18,708 nucleotides of DNA, from positions 1-18,708 of the forward strand of contig SCTU01000043.1 of the NCBI GenBank assembly GCA_004297315.1. The letters are read 5' to 3'. The DNA is from Dehalococcoidia bacterium (GTDB lineage Bacteria > Chloroflexota > Dehalococcoidia > UBA2979). The notes under the pieces are model-generated. The model saw only the letters and a list, made by a program, of their open reading frames with translations. It made no database searches and had not been told where the DNA came from. Below, piece after piece: positions 7,543-14,968 of the stretch. Position 1 is the first letter of the stretch. Every line of letters starts with the position of its first letter. The translations under genes and the position numbers were made by a program.

Positions 7543-8125
7543 GTGGTCGCCCAGCTTCCCCGCCCGGACGTCTCCGCCCGGTTCGACTCGATCGCGGCGG
7601 TATTCGCGGTCGACCTTGAGCAGCGCATCGTCAGCAGCACGCCTGCCGCCGACGCGATCCTCGGGCGCCACCCTGATGACGACATGCCCTGCTACGACGT
7701 TATGCGGACGCTCGACCCCCGCAACGCCGCCCGCTGCCGCGCCGACTGCACGGAGGTCGTCGCCGCGCGCCGTGGCTGGACGCCCAGGGATCCACTCTGT
7801 GGGACGCGACTTGCCTCCACCCGCGCACCGTGACGACGCTCGTAGAGGCACGCGACGGCGTCCCGCCAGTGGTCATCCACATCCTGAGCGAGGCGGAACC
7901 CGCCGAACCCCTGCCCGCCCCCGATCCCATCACGGCAGGGCTGACCTCCGCCAGGTGGAGGTGCTCCGCCTGCTCGCGCGAGGCACCGCTCCTCGCGCCG
8001 TCGCGCTCAGCCTTGGCGTCAGTCCGGTCACGGTGCGCAACCACATCCAGACCGCCATGGAGCGCCTCGGCGCCCACTCCCGACTCGAGGCGGTCATGCT
8101 CGCATCGCGCATCGGGGTCATTTAG
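7543..8125 (+). pseudogene. PAS-LuxR transcriptional regulator, reading frame broken twice
   Basis: Three consecutive plus-strand frames together give one regulator of the PAS-HTH_LuxR type. From 7543 (GTG; GGAGG 4 nt upstream) to ~7790 the frame encodes a PAS domain with FDSIAAVFAVDLEQRIVSST and three cysteines (Cys50, Cys65, Cys69). A -1 shift near 7785-7800 brings in TTLVEARDGVPPVVIHILSE, the normal PAS end. A second -1 shift at 7947-7950 opens the HTH: RQVEVLRLLARG, then VSPVTVRNHIQTAMERLGAH, ending at 8125. Restoring one base at each site gives a 194-aa protein, the usual size for the family. The second site fits loss of one C from a CCC run. Either the gene is decaying, or the assembly contains two indels; sequence alone cannot tell. 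As written, only the PAS part would be translated (stop at 7833). Confidence 0.8.
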
Positions 8126-8253
8126 GCGCGGGCGCGACTCAGACACACTCAGGGCAGGGGACTGTGATGTAAACGCACCATAGCGCACAGTGTGGGCTGC
8201 GCCGACGATCCGCAAACAAGGGCGAAGCAGGATATTCAGGAGGACGCATCACG

Positions 8254-8802
8254 ATGATGTTGAAGAAGCGCTACCGGGTGATGGCAGCCACGGGACTTGT
8301 GGCCGCGCTGCTGCTCGGCGCGTGCAGCAAGAAGGAAGAGGCCCCGAAGGCTGCCACCAAGGCCGCCGCTACAGCGACCGCTGCCGCCACCAAGGCCGCG
8401 ACCGAAGCCCCGAAGGCCACCGCCACCGAGGCCCCGAAGGCCACCGCCACCGCGACGGCCGCTGCCGCCGCCGCACCGGTCGCTGTCACCATCAAGGAGT
8501 TCACCTTCGAGGTCGCGTCCACGGTCAAGGGTGGCGACGTCACCTTCGCCGCCAAGAATGGCGGCGCTGCGCCGCACGAGCTGGCGATCATCAAGACCGA
8601 CGCCGCCGACGTGAAGAAGCTCCCCGTCAAGGACGGCCTGCTTGACGAGTCGGTCAACAAGCCGCTGGGCCGCACCCCGCAGATCGCGGCCGGCGCCAGC
8701 GCGGACCTCAAGGTCAAGCTCGAGCCCGGCAAGTACGCCCTCATCTGCAACGTCCCGGGGCACTACTCCCTGGGCATGGCGGTCCCGATCACCGTCAACT
8801 AG
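8254..8802 (+). CDS. Blue-copper (type 1) cupredoxin lipoprotein
   Basis: 182 aa. A signal peptide (~7-23) ends with lipobox LGAC, so Cys24 is the likely lipidated residue. A flexible Ala/Lys/Thr/Pro linker (~25-74) holds an 8-residue tandem repeat TEAPKATA. Residues ~75-182 form a single cupredoxin fold with type 1 copper ligands His108 (in PHELAII), Cys165, His170 and Met175 (CNVPGHYSLGM). The family carries single electrons on the outer face of the membrane, like plastocyanin or sulfocyanin. The long linker lets the copper domain reach partners while anchored. AGGAGGA ends 9 nt before this ATG, which favours it over the ATG at 8257. It follows the broken PAS-LuxR gene by 128 bp. Likely partners are cytochromes or the multicopper oxidase at 13408, but the sequence does not show which. 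Confidence 0.94.
   Translation: MMLKKRYRVMAATGLVAALLLGACSKKEEAPKAATKAAATATAAATKAATEAPKATATEAPKATATATAAAAAAPVAVTIKEFTFEVASTVKGGDVTFAAKNGGAAPHELAIIKTDAADVKKLPVKDGLLDESVNKPLGRTPQIAAGASADLKVKLEPGKYALICNVPGHYSLGMAVPITVN
8401..8448 (+). repeat. 24-bp tandem repeat in the cupredoxin linker (two copies)
   Basis: Positions 8401-8424 and 8425-8448 are the same 24-bp unit with one mismatch (A/G at the sixth base). Each encodes TEAPKATA, part of the low-complexity linker between the lipid anchor and the copper domain. Copy number could vary between strains by slippage. Confidence 0.9.
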
Positions 8803-8814
8803 TCCCGCGCGTCT

Positions 8815-8849
8815 GGGCGGGGGGATGTCCCCACGACATCCCCCCGCCT
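8815..8849 (+). terminator. Strong hairpin after the cupredoxin gene, probable terminator
   Basis: A perfect 14-bp inverted repeat, GGCGGGGGGATGTC (8816-8829) and GACATCCCCCCGCC (8835-8848), encloses a 5-nt loop, with one more G-T pair outside. It starts 13 bp after the cupredoxin stop. The downstream sequence is C/T-rich but lacks a clear T run, so termination could be inefficient, or the hairpin may stabilise the transcript 3' end. The remaining ~165 bp before the next gene shows nothing I can name. Confidence 0.7.
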
Positions 8850-9015
8850 CGGACGTTTCCCTCTCCCCCCACTCCCATCGCACGACCCGAGCCCGCTCGC
8901 TTGCGACCGCCGCACGGCGTCCACGCCAGCGCCACCTCTCTTCGCTCACCGTGTGGTGCACGTTGTGGCCTCGTCGACGCCCTACGAAGGTATGTCGGTT
9001 GACTAGGATCGGCCG

Positions 9016-10809
9016 ATGAAGAAGGCCGCCCTCCTCGTTGCCTCCCTTCTGGCAGTGTTGGCAGCCGCTGGCCTTGTGCCATCGCGAGCCCAGGCGGACG
9101 GCGACCGGATCGACTCGTACGCGGTCGCGATTGAAGTCGAGGCGGACGGCACCCTCCTCGTGCGCGAAGAGATCGCGTACGACTTCGGGAGCAGTGAGCG
9201 CCACGGTATCTTCCGCGAGATCGTCACGAGGCAGCGCTACGACGACCGCTTCGACCGCTCGTATCCCCTCAACGTGATCTCCGTGACGGCGACGCCGCCC
9301 AACACCTCCGCCCACTACGAAGTCGAGGATGCTGGCGGCGGCCTGACGCGCATCCGCGTCGGCGACGCCGCCCGGACGATCAGCGGCCGCCACACGTACC
9401 TGATCACGTACCGGCTGCGCGGGACGATGAATGGCTTCGACGACCACGACGAGCTGTACTGGAACGTAATCGGCGCGCAGTGGGACGTCCCGATCGACCG
9501 CGCGTCCGTCACCGTGCGCGCCCCCGCACCCGCCACCTCCGCCATTTGCTTCGCCGGCGCCACCGGCTCAAACGCGCCCTGCGCCCGTGCGTCCGTCGAG
9601 GGCGGGCGAGCGGTCTTCGCGCACGAGCGCCTGGACACGTTCGAGGGCCTCACCATCGTGGTCGCGTTGCCGAAGGGGGCCGTCCCTGAGCCAGCGCCCG
9701 TCCTGCACGAGCGTCAGACTTTCGCCCGCGCGTTCACCGTGGACCCCCTGCGGATCTCGCTCATGCTCGCCCTGCTGGCGGCGGTCGGCGGCGGCGTCGC
9801 ACGGCTGCTGTGGGTGATCGGACGCGACCGCCAGTGGCGTGGCCAGCCGGTCGCCGCGGTCCCCGCCATGGCGGGCGACGTCGAAGACCGCGTGCCCCTG
9901 GTCGGCAGCCCCACGTATCCGGTCGAGTACACGCCGCCCGAGGGGATGCGCCCGGGCCTGGTCGGGACAGTCTTCGATGAGACGGCGCATCCGCTCGACA
10001 TCACCGCCACCATCATCGACCTCGCGGTGCGCGGCTACCTCAGCATCGACGAGATCGAAGGGAAGGGCTGGTTCGCTTCGGACGACTGGAAACTGACCCG
10101 CCTCAAGCCGGATGGCGGACTGACCGACTACGAGCGGACGCTGCTGGACGGGCTCTTCCTGAACGGCGACGAGGTGAAGTTTTCCGACCTCCGCGAGCGC
10201 TTCGCGACGCGCCTCTCACAGGTGCAGGCGCAACTGTACCGGGAACTCGTCGACCGCAAGTGGTACCGCCGGAGCCCGAAGGACACGCGCGCGATGTGGC
10301 TGGGGATCAGCCTCGTCGCGTTGTCCGCGGCCGTCGCGCTTTCGGTCGGAGCCGGCCTGTTCACGTCTTTCGCCGTGGTCCCGCTGCCACTCGTCGCCGG
10401 CGCGGTGGCCTTGCTTGCACTGCACGGACGGATGCCCGCGCGCACGGCCGCGGGGACCGCGGCCCACCGAAGGGTCCTCGGCTTTCGTCGCTTCATCCTT
10501 GACGCCGAGACCTACCGCGCGCGCTTCGCGGAGCAGGCCGGCCTCTACTACGAGTACCTCCCGTACGCGATCGTCTTCGGCGCGACGAAGCAGTGGGCGC
10601 GCGCGTTCGAGGGCCTCGCCCTGCCCGCGCCGGACTGGTACGCCTCCTCACAGCCGTTCTCCGCGCTGATGCTGGCCAACGCCATGACGAGCTTCTCCGA
10701 CCGGAGCGCCGGTGCGCTCACCTCCACGCCCGGAGGCTCGGGCGGCAGCGGCTTTTCGGGCGGCTTCTCCGGTGGTGGGGGAGGCGGTGGCGGTGGCGGC
10801 TCCTGGTAG
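9016..10809 (+). CDS. DUF2207 membrane protein with glycine-rich C-terminal tail
   Basis: 597 aa. A cleavable signal peptide (1-27, ending in RAQA) leads an extracytoplasmic DUF2207 domain (~28-235) with the typical opening IEVEADGTLLVREEIAYDF and HGIFREIV. TM1 is at ~246-268. A cytoplasmic segment then has the family motif YTPPEGMRPG (305-314) and ATIIDLAVRGYLSIDE. TM2 and TM3 are at ~427-470, followed by a soluble segment. The C-terminus (~573-597) is almost only Gly and Ser and ends GGSW, which is usual for this family. The function is not established; an envelope role is all the topology supports. AGGATCGG lies just before the ATG at 9016. The gene is preceded by 213 bp, including the hairpin, so it probably has its own promoter. 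It is convergent with the LOG gene, with 16 bp between stops and no terminator visible there. Confidence 0.93.
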   Translation: MKKAALLVASLLAVLAAAGLVPSRAQADGDRIDSYAVAIEVEADGTLLVREEIAYDFGSSERHGIFREIVTRQRYDDRFDRSYPLNVISVTATPPNTSAHYEVEDAGGGLTRIRVGDAARTISGRHTYLITYRLRGTMNGFDDHDELYWNVIGAQWDVPIDRASVTVRAPAPATSAICFAGATGSNAPCARASVEGGRAVFAHERLDTFEGLTIVVALPKGAVPEPAPVLHERQTFARAFTVDPLRISLMLALLAAVGGGVARLLWVIGRDRQWRGQPVAAVPAMAGDVEDRVPLVGSPTYPVEYTPPEGMRPGLVGTVFDETAHPLDITATIIDLAVRGYLSIDEIEGKGWFASDDWKLTRLKPDGGLTDYERTLLDGLFLNGDEVKFSDLRERFATRLSQVQAQLYRELVDRKWYRRSPKDTRAMWLGISLVALSAAVALSVGAGLFTSFAVVPLPLVAGAVALLALHGRMPARTAAGTAAHRRVLGFRRFILDAETYRARFAEQAGLYYEYLPYAIVFGATKQWARAFEGLALPAPDWYASSQPFSALMLANAMTSFSDRSAGALTSTPGGSGGSGFSGGFSGGGGGGGGGGSW

Positions 10810-10825
10810 CGAGGACAGCGCCGCC

Positions 10826-11590
10826 TTACTGCTCGAACAGCCACCAGCGGCGACGAGGGGCGGGCGGCCCGTAGGTCAGGCCAAACCGCGAGCGCGCTGC
10901 CTCCTCGATGATCGTGGCCGCCTCTTCGACGCTGTCCGTGAAGACCAGCAACTCCGCGTCGCGCTGTGCGACGGCGCCCTGCTCCACCTGCTGCCGGATG
11001 ACGGCCTGCAGTGGTGCCCAGAACTCGGTGTCCATGAAGATGATCGGGAACTGCTTGATCTTCCCGGTCTGGACCAGCGTCGCCGCCTCGAACGCCTCGT
11101 CCAGCGTCCCGAACCCGCCCGGCATCACGATGAAGGCGTAGGAGTACTTTGCGAGCATGATCTTGCGCACGAAGAAATGCCTTAACTCGATCCAGACGTC
11201 GAGGTAGGCATTGGGCTCCTGCTCCTGCGGGAGCTGGATGTTGCATCCGACCGACCGGCCGCCCGCCTCGCGCGCGCCGCGGTTCGCCGCTTCCATCAGC
11301 CCGGGCCCGCCTCCCGTCATCACCGTGAAGCCGGCCCGCGCGAGGGCAGCACCCATCTCCCGTGCGCGCCCGTAACTCGCATGGCCCTCGCCATAACGGG
11401 CCGAACCGAAAATCGTGACGCACGGCCCGACGAAGTGGAGCACGCGGAACGCGCGGAAGAACTCGCCGAATACGCCGAGTGCCCATGCCATCTCGACGAA
11501 CCGCGACTGCGGGCCGGCGAAGAAGCGGCGCTCAGGCGCGCCTGCCTCCTGCCGCCCCGGCGAGACTGGCGAAGGAGGCAGGCCCGCCAC
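10826..11590 (-). CDS. LOG-family (TIGR00730) nucleoside-monophosphate phosphoribohydrolase-like protein
   Basis: 254 aa with the Rossmann-like fold of LOG/lysine decarboxylase-like proteins. Diagnostic motifs are VTIFGSARYGEGH (58-70), TGGGPGLMEAAN (92-103) and MPGGFGTLDE (156-165), plus Arg142-Lys143 in a stretch typical of the active site. Characterised family members cleave the N-glycosidic bond of nucleoside 5'-monophosphates such as cytokinin ribotides and AMP; the lysine decarboxylase label for this family is a misnomer. It is longer than plant LOG (~215 aa) because of an N-terminal extension of about 50 residues, like the longer bacterial class. GTG start; GGGGGA lies 5 nt upstream. 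The gene begins 18 nt after the stop of an acetyl-CoA hydrolase remnant, and its stop faces the DUF2207 stop. The true substrate is unknown. Confidence 0.92.
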   Translation of the reverse strand: MAGLPPSPVSPGRQEAGAPERRFFAGPQSRFVEMAWALGVFGEFFRAFRVLHFVGPCVTIFGSARYGEGHASYGRAREMGAALARAGFTVMTGGGPGLMEAANRGAREAGGRSVGCNIQLPQEQEPNAYLDVWIELRHFFVRKIMLAKYSYAFIVMPGGFGTLDEAFEAATLVQTGKIKQFPIIFMDTEFWAPLQAVIRQQVEQGAVAQRDAELLVFTDSVEEAATIIEEAARSRFGLTYGPPAPRRRWWLFEQ

Positions 11591-11608
11591 AACTGTCCCC
11601 CGTCCGGC

Positions 11609-11845
11609 TCAGGCCTGCAGACGCAGCCCGTATACCTCGTATGCCTCACGGCACAGTTGCTCGCGAAATTGCGGGGCAGCGACGCGGACGAGGTTCTGCG
11701 CCCGTTCGCGGACGGTGCGCCCGTGCAGCGCGGCCACGCCAAACTCAGTCACCACGAAGTGTACGTCGCCCCGCGTCGTCACCACGCTGGCGCCACGCGC
11801 CAGTTGCGTGAAGTAGCCGCGCCACCCTGGACGTACCCCGCGCAC
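11609..11845 (-). pseudogene. C-terminal remnant of an acetyl-CoA hydrolase / 4-hydroxybutyrate CoA-transferase family protein
   Basis: The frame ending at 11609 encodes TQLARGASVVTTRGDVHF followed by VVTEFGVAALHGRTVRERAQ and PQFREQL. This is the C-terminal signature of the acetyl-CoA hydrolase/transferase family (GAxVVTTRxDVHxVVTEYGxAxLxGxxxxERA). Intact members have more than 400 residues; here only about 70 remain before the match fades at ~11810. Another frame just upstream reads SRARGTSRVARLL, weakly like the preceding family segment (ARGGTxSRIVPxL), hinting at a frameshift there. The active-site glutamate and CoA-binding parts are absent: the cobB coding sequence ends at 11882, directly upstream. 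A deletion that joined cobB to the tail of an old gene explains this best. A GTG at 11845 could start a 78-aa product, but catalysis is not possible. Confidence 0.75.
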
Positions 11846-11881
11846 GGCTCATCATCGGCGCAAACGCCCGCTCAAGCGTGC

Positions 11882-13258
11882 TCATTCGCCTTCCAGGATC
11901 CTGGAGCACGTCGCCACGAAGCGCGGCGCCAGGCGCGGGTCCGAGGCGAAATGCAGGTGCACGTAGGATGCCCACACGTTGTCGCGTGCGTACCCGTCCA
12001 GCACGTCGCCCTCGGCGAGGTGATACGCCGCGGCCTCTGGCGCAACCGGGGCGTCGAGCGTTGACCAGTGGAACTCGTGCCCGCGCACGGTCTGGCCTCG
12101 CTCGACGTGCGGCCCGTCCGCGCGCGCGGAAGCGGTCCGGTAGCCCAGCGTGAGCCGCGTGCGCGACATCGAGGAGCGGAGCGGCACGACGCCGGCCAGC
12201 GCATGCACCCGCCCATCGAGGTCGGTGAGGGACTCCGCGAGGTACATCAGTCCGCCGCACTCGCCATATGTCACAACGCCGCGGCGGGCCGCGTCGCGTA
12301 TCGAGTCGAGCATGGGGCGATTTTCCGCGAGTGTCCCGGCGTACAACTCGGGGAAGCCCCCGCCGAGGATGATCCCGGCCGCGCCGTCCGGAATTCGCGT
12401 GTCCCGTAGCGGGCTGAAGGGGATGATCTCGGCGCCCCACCCTTCGAGCAGCGCCAGGTTCTCCGGATACACGAAGCTGAACGCTTCGTCCTGCGCCACC
12501 GCGATGGCGACACGCCTCGAAGGCTGGCCCTCGGGCCACAGCCCGGCAGGTGCAACCCATGGCGTTGCTGGTACGTCCGCCTCCGCGTACTCGAGCAGCG
12601 CCGGCAGGTCCACCTGCGTCGCCACGCTGGCCGTCACCGCCTCGAAGTAGCCGTCTGCAAGCACCCCCTCGACCGTCGGGACGAGCCCGAGGTGCCGCTC
12701 TGGCGCGCGCAGTGCCTCATCGCGCCGCAGCGCACCGAAGACCGGCAGGCCGGTGGCCGCGGCGATCGCCTCGCGGCACATCGCGGCATGCGAGGCGCTC
12801 GCGACGTTGTTGAGGATGACGCCAGCCATGCGCAGGTCAGGGTCGAACCGCTGGAACCCGAGGACGAGCGCACCGACGCTGCGCGCCGCCTTCGCTGCGT
12901 CCACCACTAGGACGACGGGCAGCCCCAGCAGCTTCGCCACCTCCGCGGTGCTCCCCGCCTCGCCTCCGCCCGCGCGCCCATCGAACAGGCCCATCACGCC
13001 CTCGACGATCGCGATGTCCGTGCCCACGGTCGCGCGCGCGAAGAGGTCGCGAAGCACGTCGTGCGGCAGCATCCACGAGTCGAGGTTGTGACACGGCCGT
13101 CCGGCCGCCTTCGCGTGGTACGTCGGGTCGATGTAGTCGGGCCCCACCTTGAAGGGCGCCACCTGGAGGCCCAGCGAGCGCAGGGCAGCGACCAGGCCGC
13201 TGACGACCGTGGTCTTGCCCACGCCGCTTGCCGTCCCCGCCAGCACGATGCCTCTCAT
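11882..13258 (-). CDS. cobB: Cobyrinate a,c-diamide synthase (CbiA/CobB)
   Basis: 458 aa, full length. The enzyme amidates the a and c side chains of cobyrinic (or hydrogenobyrinic) acid using ATP and glutamine. The N-terminal ATP-binding domain starts with the P-loop GTASGVGKTT (8-17), then FKVGPDYIDPTYH (36-48), HNLDSWML and EGVMGLFDG. The C-terminal class I-like glutamine amidotransferase domain has GGGFPELY (299-306), the nucleophile Cys334 in YGECGGLMYL, and YVHLHFASDP near the end with the partner His (434 or 436). AAGG lies 8 nt before the ATG. No other corrin gene is in the window and there is no recognisable cobalamin riboswitch in the 149 bp upstream, which it shares with the divergent copper oxidase. 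Whether the aerobic or anaerobic route operates cannot be told; cbiA is the alternative name. Confidence 0.94.
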   Translation of the reverse strand: MRGIVLAGTASGVGKTTVVSGLVAALRSLGLQVAPFKVGPDYIDPTYHAKAAGRPCHNLDSWMLPHDVLRDLFARATVGTDIAIVEGVMGLFDGRAGGGEAGSTAEVAKLLGLPVVLVVDAAKAARSVGALVLGFQRFDPDLRMAGVILNNVASASHAAMCREAIAAATGLPVFGALRRDEALRAPERHLGLVPTVEGVLADGYFEAVTASVATQVDLPALLEYAEADVPATPWVAPAGLWPEGQPSRRVAIAVAQDEAFSFVYPENLALLEGWGAEIIPFSPLRDTRIPDGAAGIILGGGFPELYAGTLAENRPMLDSIRDAARRGVVTYGECGGLMYLAESLTDLDGRVHALAGVVPLRSSMSRTRLTLGYRTASARADGPHVERGQTVRGHEFHWSTLDAPVAPEAAAYHLAEGDVLDGYARDNVWASYVHLHFASDPRLAPRFVATCSRILEGE

Positions 13259-13407
13259 GGCCCAACCTTACCCGCGTATCCGACGGCGGGCACGCGCCAG
13301 CGCCATTCGCGCGAATCGTGGTGGCCTGTGCCCGCGTCCGGTGACACCATTCGACCTCTCACTGAAGATGCCCCGGACGAGCGGCGGCAGGCGCGAGGAG
13401 TTAGCCG

Positions 13408-14769
13408 ATGAGCAACGAGCCAGACACAAGCCATCCTCCGGCAGGGCACGGCGGGCGCGAGTCGGGGATGCCCGCCGTCGCTGGCATTCTCGGGGCGATC
13501 CTCGGCGTGGTCGCTGTGCTGATCGCGACCGTCGCCCTGATATCGAGCGGGCGCGATTCAGGTGAAGACAGCGGGGCCGGCGCGGAAAAAGCCGGCGCCC
13601 CGGCGCGCTCGAAGACCTTCGAGGTCGAACTCGGCGACTTCTTCGTCCACCCGGAGAACCTCGCCGTCGAGCCCGACACAGCCGTCACGCTCACGGTGAC
13701 GAACACAGGCGGTATCGCGCACGACCTCTCCGTGAAGGGTGGGGGCAAGACCCCGCTGCTCAACCCCGGTGAGCACGCGACGCTGAAGCTCGAAAATGTG
13801 GAAGGCCGCGTCGACCTGTTCTGCAGCGTGCCGGGCCACGCGGACGCCGGCATGCGCGCAGCCATCGCGGTGACCCCGGGGTCGACCACCCCCGCCGCGG
13901 CGAAACACAAGATGACGTCAGAAGAGATGGACAAGTCCTACCTCGCCGGCGTCCAGGCCTTCCCCGCGAAAACGAAGGGCCAGGGCAACGTCGACCTGCA
14001 GCCCCTGCTCCAGGACGGCTTCAAGGTCTTCGACCTGACCGCCGACGAGATTGAGTGGGAGGTCGCCCCGAACGATGTCCGCCGGGGCATGGCGTACAAC
14101 GGGATGATCCCGGGGCCGGCCATCCGTGTGAACGTGGGCGACAAGATCCGCGTCGTCCTTCACAACAAGCTCGACGAGTCGACGGCGATCCACTTCCACG
14201 GTATGACCGTCCCCAACGCACAGGACGGCGTCCCCGGCATCACGCAGCCGCTGGTCAAGCCGGGCGAAAGCTTCACGTATGAGTTCACCGTCCGAAACTC
14301 GGGCTCGAACATGTACCACTCGCACATGAACGGGGCGACGCAGATCCCGGCGGGCCTCCTCGGCGCGCTCGTCGTGGCCGACCCGAGCGACGCGAAGGTG
14401 GACCATGACGAACTGATGATCCTGAACGACGGTCCGCTGGGCTACACGCTCAACGGCAAGGGCTTCCCTGCCACACAGCCCATCGTCGTCAAGCGGGGCG
14501 AACGCGTCCGCGTCCGCTACATGAACGAGGGCCTGCAGATCCATCCGATGCACTTGCACGGAATGGTGCAGACCGTCATCACGAAGGACGGCCATCCCCT
14601 GCCCCAGCCTTACATCGCGGACACCGTCCTGGTTGCCCCCGGCGAGCGTGTCGACGTGATCGTCGAGGCGACCGAGGTCGGCGCCTGGGCCTATCACTGC
14701 CACATCCTCACCCATGCGGAGACGGAGGCGGGGATGTTCGGGATGGTGACGGCGATGATCGTCCAGTAG
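13408..14769 (+). CDS. Membrane-anchored cupredoxin fused to a two-domain laccase-type multicopper oxidase
   Basis: 453 aa. An N-terminal TM anchor (~22-46) is followed by an acidic/Gly linker. A cupredoxin domain (~68-156) has a full type 1 site: His105, Cys139, His144 and Met149 (CSVPGHADAGM). A two-domain multicopper oxidase follows (~205-453), with all four copper motifs: IHFHG (His262, His264), YHSH (His304, His306), HPMHLH (His379, His382, His384) and HCHILTH with Met443 (His430, Cys431, His432, His436). The trinuclear cluster and type 1 site are therefore complete. The second type 1 site lies in the last domain, as in type B two-domain laccases, which work as trimers. HCH at the C-terminal site argues against a NirK nitrite reductase. 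GAGGAG lies 7 nt before the ATG. It probably oxidises metal ions or organics, or takes electrons from respiratory donors, with O2 as acceptor; the substrate is unknown. Confidence 0.93.
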   Translation: MSNEPDTSHPPAGHGGRESGMPAVAGILGAILGVVAVLIATVALISSGRDSGEDSGAGAEKAGAPARSKTFEVELGDFFVHPENLAVEPDTAVTLTVTNTGGIAHDLSVKGGGKTPLLNPGEHATLKLENVEGRVDLFCSVPGHADAGMRAAIAVTPGSTTPAAAKHKMTSEEMDKSYLAGVQAFPAKTKGQGNVDLQPLLQDGFKVFDLTADEIEWEVAPNDVRRGMAYNGMIPGPAIRVNVGDKIRVVLHNKLDESTAIHFHGMTVPNAQDGVPGITQPLVKPGESFTYEFTVRNSGSNMYHSHMNGATQIPAGLLGALVVADPSDAKVDHDELMILNDGPLGYTLNGKGFPATQPIVVKRGERVRVRYMNEGLQIHPMHLHGMVQTVITKDGHPLPQPYIADTVLVAPGERVDVIVEATEVGAWAYHCHILTHAETEAGMFGMVTAMIVQ

Positions 14770-14785
14770 CGTCGTGCCATGACAG

Positions 14786-14827
14786 CAGCGAGGCCTGGCC
14801 GGGAAATCGGTCAGGCCTCGCTGTTTT
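14786..14827 (+). terminator. Rho-independent terminator of the copper oxidase gene
   Basis: A perfect 12-bp stem, CAGCGAGGCCTG (14786-14797) and CAGGCCTCGCTG (14812-14823), is extended inward by about three pairs around a GGGAAATC loop. TTTT follows at 14824-14827. It begins 16 bp after the oxidase stop. The T run is on the plus strand, so it serves this gene and not the minus-strand dus gene. Confidence 0.88.
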
Positions 14828-14968
14828 CGCGAGCACCAGGCGGATCAGCCCGCGGGTGGACCGAGCCAGCGCCTGGATACGATGACTTTGCTCCTCGGTC
14901 GCCTCGAAGCGGACCGGGGGGCCCTTCGCGCGGCGCCGGAAGCGAGGCCGGCCGCGGCGTCGCGGACC
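14822..14968 (-). pseudogene. Possible remnant of a small AT-hook / ribbon-helix-helix-like protein
   Basis: One minus-strand frame reads RRRGRPR (an AT-hook-like motif, 14942-14962), then VRFEATEEQSHRIQALARST and GLIRLVLAKTA. This recalls small RHH-type DNA-binding proteins, in which a Gly-Arg-Pro-Arg arm precedes a beta strand and two helices. No start codon sits near the motif in this frame, the spacing between the two helices looks a few residues short, and the frame runs into the oxidase terminator. I read it as a decayed fragment or chance; confidence is low. Confidence 0.25.

Noticed and set aside
8236..9447. A 403-codon minus-strand frame across the cupredoxin and the start of the DUF2207 gene
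   Set aside because: It is antisense to two well-supported genes and crosses the 14-bp hairpin. Its composition is low-complexity Gly/Arg with no recognisable domain.
10735..10805. G-rich stretch at the end of the DUF2207 gene as a G-quadruplex or regulatory element
   Set aside because: The bias is explained by the Gly/Ser tail that is normal for the family; most G runs are only two bases long.
13259..13407. A cobalamin riboswitch upstream of cobB
   Set aside because: The divergent gap is only 149 bp and no B12-box-like core or suitable helices are seen.
13408..14769. Reading the copper oxidase as a NirK-type copper nitrite reductase
   Set aside because: The first core domain has YHSH and lacks the type 1 Cys motif of NirK. 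The last domain has HCHILTH with a downstream Met, as in laccases, so the trinuclear oxygen-reducing site is complete.
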